Part shown: positions 60,276 through 64,000 of the stretch, piece after piece
Layout of the letters: each line of letters begins with the position of its first letter
Numbering within the stretch: position 1 is the stretch's first letter
NCBI GenBank assembly: GCA_035541895.1
Contig: DATKMK010000109.1
Location: 62,001-126,000, forward strand
Source of the DNA: DATKMK01 sp035541895
GTDB taxonomy: Bacteria > Desulfobacterota > Binatia > HRBIN30 > JACQVA1
Direction: 5' to 3'
Length of the DNA: 64,000 bases
Translations under genes and position numbers: made by a program
Notes under the pieces: generated by a model
What the model was told of the DNA's origin: nothing
What the model saw: only the letters and a program-made list of their open reading frames with translations
Databases searched by the model: none

Positions 60276-62464
60276 TTGACCTCCATAACCGTCACGCCGT
60301 CCCAATCGGGCGCGGGCGGCGATTCGAGCATGCCTCGGCAGCGACCGAGGTACAAACGAGCCGGGCCGTCGTCCGGCCGCTCATCCAAGATCATCGCGAA
60401 GGCGCGAATCGCGTCGTCCCAGCGCCGTTCACGGTATGCATAAACCCCGGCGTTGAAGCGCTCTACCAAGCTCGCCCACTGATCGCGCTCCGATGCGATC
60501 CCGAGCACCTCAAAGATCCGCACCCCTTGGTACTTTCCCTTCACTCGCACGAGATCCAATTCGCGTACGACGAACTCTCTCGCCTCCTGAACCGTCGACT
60601 CGCTGGCGATGATGCGGCTGCCGTACAGCTTGTTGAGTCCTTCCAGGCGCGCCCCGAGGTTCACGTTGTCGCCCACCACCGTGTAGCTCAGTCGCCGCTG
60701 CGATCCCATGTTGCCCACCACCATCGGACCCGAGTTGATGCCAATGCCGATGTCGAGCGCCGGCCACTCGCGTTGCCGCCACGCTTCATTGAGTTCCGCG
60801 AGATGCGCGATCATCGCCAGTGCGGCCCGACAGGCTCGCGCGGCGTGATCGGGCTGCGGCAACGGCGCGCCCCACACGGCCATAATTTCGTCGCCGACAT
60901 ATTTATCCAATGTCCCGTCATTGGCAAAGATCACCTCGGTCATCCCGCCCAGAAACTCGTTGAGCAACGCCACCAGCGTGTGCGGCTGATCCTGGAAGCG
61001 TTCCGAAATGGTGGTGAAGCCGCGAATGTCGGAGAACAACACGGTGAGTTCGCGCGTGTCACCGCCCAAGGCGAGCATCTCCGGACGCTCGCTCACCAGG
61101 TTGGCGACCGTCGGGCTGAGGTACAAGCTGAACGCGTTACGGATTTTGCGCTTCTCGCGCTCGACCGTCACGTAATGCTGCACGCCGATCGCCGCGTACG
61201 TCAGCGACACCGCCAGGATGGGATACACCAAGGTCATGGGCAAGCCGTACGCGATGAACAGCCACTGGCTCCCCACGAGATACGCCACCAGGATGCCCAG
61301 CGCGGCCAGCGCGCCGCTGACCCCGCGCGCATAGTGCAGCAACACCCCCAAGATGATCACCGCGGCGAGAATCACCGGTACCTCGATGAGGACGATGCCT
61401 TTGGGCTGTTCGATGAAATCCTGCCGCAGGATGTTGTCGAGCACGTTGGCGTGGATCTCGACGCCGGGGAAATAACCGTCAAAGGGCGTGGTCCGAATAT
61501 CGGCCACCGCGGTGGCGGTCACGCCGACCAGCACGAGCTTTCCGCGAATGCGGCTCGCGTCGAAGCGATCGCCCAACACGTCCGCCGCCGCGAGGTGCGC
61601 AAAGGTTTTGCGCGGGCCGCGATAGTTGATGAGCATCTGGCCGTCTTCGGCCACTGGCACCGTCACGCTCCCGATGCGCACTGACTCGACACCGTACTCC
61701 GCGAATCGAATCGCCGCTTGCGCGCCATGCCAGTACACGCGCAACATCGCCAGTGACAGCGGCATCGCGATCTCGTCGGCGAAGCGAATCGCCATGGGCG
61801 CTCGCCGGTACGATCCGTCGCTGTCGGGTCGGAAGTTGAAGAATCCCACCTCACGCGCCGCGTTGTTGATGTCGGGTAGGTTGAGGGTGGCCGACGACGC
61901 CCGTGGAACCATTGCCTCGCCTCGTCCATTCACGCTGGGCTGAACCAGATTGTATGCCGAGATATGCGAGTCTCCGAGCGGCTTGCCTTCGGAGTCAAAG
62001 TCGAAGAAGTACCCGACCGCTGTCCGTTCGGCGGCACGCAGCGAATCGGCGAGACGCGTGTCGCCCGCAGCCCACTGGTGCAGGACGTCTTGCAGCGCAC
62101 TCCACGTGGGATCATCCAACGCCTTGGCGGCCTCTCTAAGTCCGCCGACATTCAACTCTTCGGTCGGCTCCGACTGGACGATGTCGAATCCGATCACCGC
62201 CGCGCCGGCCGACGCCAAGCGATCAACCAAGCGAGCCATAACCGCACGTGGCCACGGCCAGCGGCCGAGCTTCGCGATGCTGCCGTCGTCGATCGCTACG
62301 ATTAGCACATCACCGGCGCCCGGCCGTACACCCCGCTGAATCAGCCGGTAGTCGACCGCGCGTGCATCAAGCAGCTCGAGATACCGGCACTGACTAAATC
62401 GCAAGGCCGAAAGCGCGAGGCCCAGGAGCAACGCGATTCGGATTGGGGTCAGTTGGCGCCACAT
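60272..62464 (-). CDS. CHASE2 adenylate/guanylate cyclase
   Basis: 730 residues. N-terminal helix, then an extracellular CHASE2 sensor (about 30-345), three to four membrane helices (about 345-440), and the class III cyclase domain starting LFSDIRGFTTISERFQ (about 475) with DGTLDKYVGDEIMAVWGAP and IGINSGPMVVGNMGS; the metal Asp residues (LFSDI and VGDEI) are present. C-terminal TPR-like region. It would convert an extracellular signal to cAMP or cGMP. Expressed with the MBL hydrolase. Confidence 0.94.
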   Translation of the reverse strand: MWRQLTPIRIALLLGLALSALRFSQCRYLELLDARAVDYRLIQRGVRPGAGDVLIVAIDDGSIAKLGRWPWPRAVMARLVDRLASAGAAVIGFDIVQSEPTEELNVGGLREAAKALDDPTWSALQDVLHQWAAGDTRLADSLRAAERTAVGYFFDFDSEGKPLGDSHISAYNLVQPSVNGRGEAMVPRASSATLNLPDINNAAREVGFFNFRPDSDGSYRRAPMAIRFADEIAMPLSLAMLRVYWHGAQAAIRFAEYGVESVRIGSVTVPVAEDGQMLINYRGPRKTFAHLAAADVLGDRFDASRIRGKLVLVGVTATAVADIRTTPFDGYFPGVEIHANVLDNILRQDFIEQPKGIVLIEVPVILAAVIILGVLLHYARGVSGALAALGILVAYLVGSQWLFIAYGLPMTLVYPILAVSLTYAAIGVQHYVTVEREKRKIRNAFSLYLSPTVANLVSERPEMLALGGDTRELTVLFSDIRGFTTISERFQDQPHTLVALLNEFLGGMTEVIFANDGTLDKYVGDEIMAVWGAPLPQPDHAARACRAALAMIAHLAELNEAWRQREWPALDIGIGINSGPMVVGNMGSQRRLSYTVVGDNVNLGARLEGLNKLYGSRIIASESTVQEAREFVVRELDLVRVKGKYQGVRIFEVLGIASERDQWASLVERFNAGVYAYRERRWDDAIRAFAMILDERPDDGPARLYLGRCRGMLESPPAPDWDGVTVMEVK

Positions 62465-62503
62465 CATTTCGACCGTATCGGGGCGTCACCACGGCCGCAA
62501 GAC

Positions 62504-62538
62504 AAAAAAAGGCCGGGCGATCGCTCGCCCGGCCTTTT
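62504..62538 (-). terminator. bidirectional-looking intrinsic terminator
   Basis: Stem GGCCGGGCGA/TCGCCCGGCC with a 4-base loop, flanked by TTTTTTT on the minus-strand 3' side and TTTT on the plus-strand 3' side. It ends the transcript of the secreted-protein gene (62566-63840) and keeps it apart from the cyclase gene. Confidence 0.9.
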
Positions 62539-62565
62539 CGCTTGCTCAATCCACTGAGGTCGAAC

Positions 62566-63840
62566 TTACGGCAGCACGATGATGTCGGGAACCGCCCGAC
62601 CGGAAATATTCGGCTTCGAAATGTTAAAGGCGTCGGAGCGGGTCTTGCCATTATTCGCAAAGTACTCTTCGGCAACACCGAGCAAGCCGTCGCCACGACC
62701 GGCCACACCGCTGTCGACCGGACGAATTCGGGTTTGGCCGCTCAGGGTTCCCTGCACGTTCACGTTGAAGATCGACGTGGCGTCGTCGTCCGGTCCCGGC
62801 CTCGATGCAATGTCCGAGAGCGTCGAGTTCTTGTAACAGTTGGCCGAGTTGCTGGTCGAAAAGCGTTGCTCGAATTCGTTGTAGACCAAATACTGAATCG
62901 TCGTCTTGCCGGTCTGCTGCGTGAGGAAGTTCTCAGAACATGGAACCAAGGTGAGCTTGGTTGTAATCGTGGCGCCCGAAACCGGGTCCGTCGCGCCATC
63001 GAAGAAGTGGTCGAGCAAAAGCACGCCAGGGCAGCCGTCGTATTCAGCGGCATCGGGGTCGCTGCCGCCCAGCACCAACGTGTTGTCGCCGCCAGCCGCG
63101 TTTGGTGTCGCCTGAAGGCCGATTGCGTTGTACGCGCGTGCGTCGAGATCGGTGGCCTTTGGTTCGACGATGGTTGCAACGCCGGCCAGATCACCGACCT
63201 TGTTGTTCACCGTATTGGTACCATCGTCGGGAATCTCAGTGCCGGTGTCGGGAGTGAGGGTCGTCGGATCTACCTGGACGCACTTCAGTTCACCCCTGAA
63301 CGGCTGCTCGGGAGCCGGTGGGATCGAGCTGGTACCGAACGGCTCTTGATTGTTCGAGGCTGGGAGCCCAGTGTCCGGATCGACCGGGCCGATCTTGATC
63401 AAGCCATCGATCGGGAACACCGACATGCCCTCGCTCAGAACCCACGAAATCGGCTGATGCGGCGTCAGTTGAAAGCGGAAGTCGGTCTCCTGCCAGCCGG
63501 CGATGCAGTGACCACCGGTGACTGCACCTGGATTGCAGTCCGAGTCGATGTCGCACACCAACGGCACGCCCATGAAACCGGCGTTTGAGCAGTGCGAGTT
63601 GGCATTCACCAAGAAGCACCGGGCCGCAATCTGGTGCGACGAGGTGTTCTGAACTTGAATCAAGGTGTCGACCGGAGTCGCGGTGCCCATTCTTGTGTCG
63701 GACACCAACTGCGGGAAAATGATGATCGCCGCCGATTTGTCCGAGCCGAGCTCGGCCGACGCGATATTAGTCACGAGCAGGAGCCCACCGAGAATCGCAG
63801 CCGCCCCCGCGAGAAAAGGATTCCTCTTCACCGTACGCAT
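62566..63840 (-). CDS. hypothetical secreted protein with Cys-rich segments
   Basis: 424 residues from ATG 63840, with AAAGGAGAAGGG before the start. The signal peptide is clear (VKRNPFLAGAAAILGGLLLV then NIASAELGSD). The mature protein opens with SAAIIIFPQLVSDTRMGTAT, shows six or so Cys residues (CDIDSDCNPG, CPGVLLLDHF, NCYKNST) and Asp/Thr/Gly-rich beta-type sequence. It looks like an extracellular beta-structured protein of unknown role. Its own terminator lies downstream. Confidence 0.72.
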   Translation of the reverse strand: MRTVKRNPFLAGAAAILGGLLLVTNIASAELGSDKSAAIIIFPQLVSDTRMGTATPVDTLIQVQNTSSHQIAARCFLVNANSHCSNAGFMGVPLVCDIDSDCNPGAVTGGHCIAGWQETDFRFQLTPHQPISWVLSEGMSVFPIDGLIKIGPVDPDTGLPASNNQEPFGTSSIPPAPEQPFRGELKCVQVDPTTLTPDTGTEIPDDGTNTVNNKVGDLAGVATIVEPKATDLDARAYNAIGLQATPNAAGGDNTLVLGGSDPDAAEYDGCPGVLLLDHFFDGATDPVSGATITTKLTLVPCSENFLTQQTGKTTIQYLVYNEFEQRFSTSNSANCYKNSTLSDIASRPGPDDDATSIFNVNVQGTLSGQTRIRPVDSGVAGRGDGLLGVAEEYFANNGKTRSDAFNISKPNISGRAVPDIIVLP

Positions 63841-63908
63841 TGCCCTTCTCCTTTCAGCTATAAGGGAGAACCCAGCCATAGCCTTTTCTGCGCTCCGTGA
63901 CGCAATCG

Positions 63909-64000
63909 CTAGAACTGCACCGGGAGCTGAATCTGATCAAAGCCCGCGAAGTCCGTTCCTTTGATCCGATCCCCTTCCGTGAGGATATTGGTGCTCACGC
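63909..64000 (-). CDS. C-terminal fragment of a protein cut by the window edge
   Basis: The last 30 codons read ...VSTNILTEGDRIKGTDFAGF-DQIQLPVQF before TAG at 63909. The frame stays open to the end of the window. The spacing (68 bases) and strand suggest it is in the same cluster as the secreted protein gene, but no family can be named from so little sequence. Confidence 0.5.
   Translation of the reverse strand, partial: VSTNILTEGDRIKGTDFAGFDQIQLPVQF

Overview
The window is GC-rich, densely coded bacterial chromosome: about 60 protein genes, many joined by 4-base ATGA or GTGA start/stop overlaps. I see no rRNA, tRNA, CRISPR array, transposase or phage gene. Housekeeping order (queA-tgt-yajC-secD-secF-recJ, murA, RNase R, fhs) together with hopanoid HpnH, F420-type flavoenzymes, a CHASE2 cyclase and many acyl-CoA, P450 and steroid-type catabolic genes suggests a Gram-negative soil or sediment bacterium of the former Deltaproteobacteria, perhaps the Binatota. 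That placement is an inference from gene content only.

Left part (1-9.2 kb): the end of a SIMPL-domain gene, a membrane M28 peptidase, murA with Asp in place of the fosfomycin-target Cys, a DUF4911 gene, a PAS-GAF histidine kinase, YdcF and YraN proteins, a PhyH dioxygenase and a DAO-type oxidoreductase. Catabolic block (9.2-18 kb): a minus-strand run of HsaA-like hydroxylase, HsaC-like extradiol dioxygenase, LLM oxidoreductase, TetR regulator and ThDP enzyme, nearly all touching or overlapping, followed by an acyltransferase and an alpha/beta hydrolase. Beside it, a divergent F420/PPOX gene and a second TetR gene share an 18-bp perfect palindrome. Then come a cation/proton antiporter and an amidohydrolase.

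Middle (20-40 kb): the recJ-secF-secD-yajC-tgt-queA operon read leftward, with a terminator-like hairpin just ahead of queA; a TPR-like protein; a flippase-like protein and HpnH; RimI; two tandem KAS III enzymes, one with a changed active site; and a membrane ferredoxin fusion. SDR, cupin, RNase R, formate-THF ligase and a gamma-glutamylcyclotransferase follow.

Right part (40-64 kb): a coupled P450/acetoacetate-decarboxylase-family pair; a polytopic membrane protein coupled to a serine hydrolase; an enoyl-CoA hydratase; a methyltransferase; a three-gene biotin-dependent acyl-CoA carboxylase; a dienelactone hydrolase/N-formylglutamate amidohydrolase/10-formyl-THF hydrolase operon that fits formate and C1 handling along with fhs; IclR; SDR; PepF; LarA; a 5'-3' exonuclease; PhzF; a CHASE2 nucleotide cyclase overlapping an MBL-fold hydrolase; and two secreted-protein genes, the last cut by the window edge.

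Two copies of a roughly 180-bp interspersed element with 28-nt inverted arms (3879-4064 and 27725-27903) supply stop codons to neighbouring genes. They, the fused ferredoxin/KAS III locus and the HsaA/HsaC operon are the least explained parts of the window.
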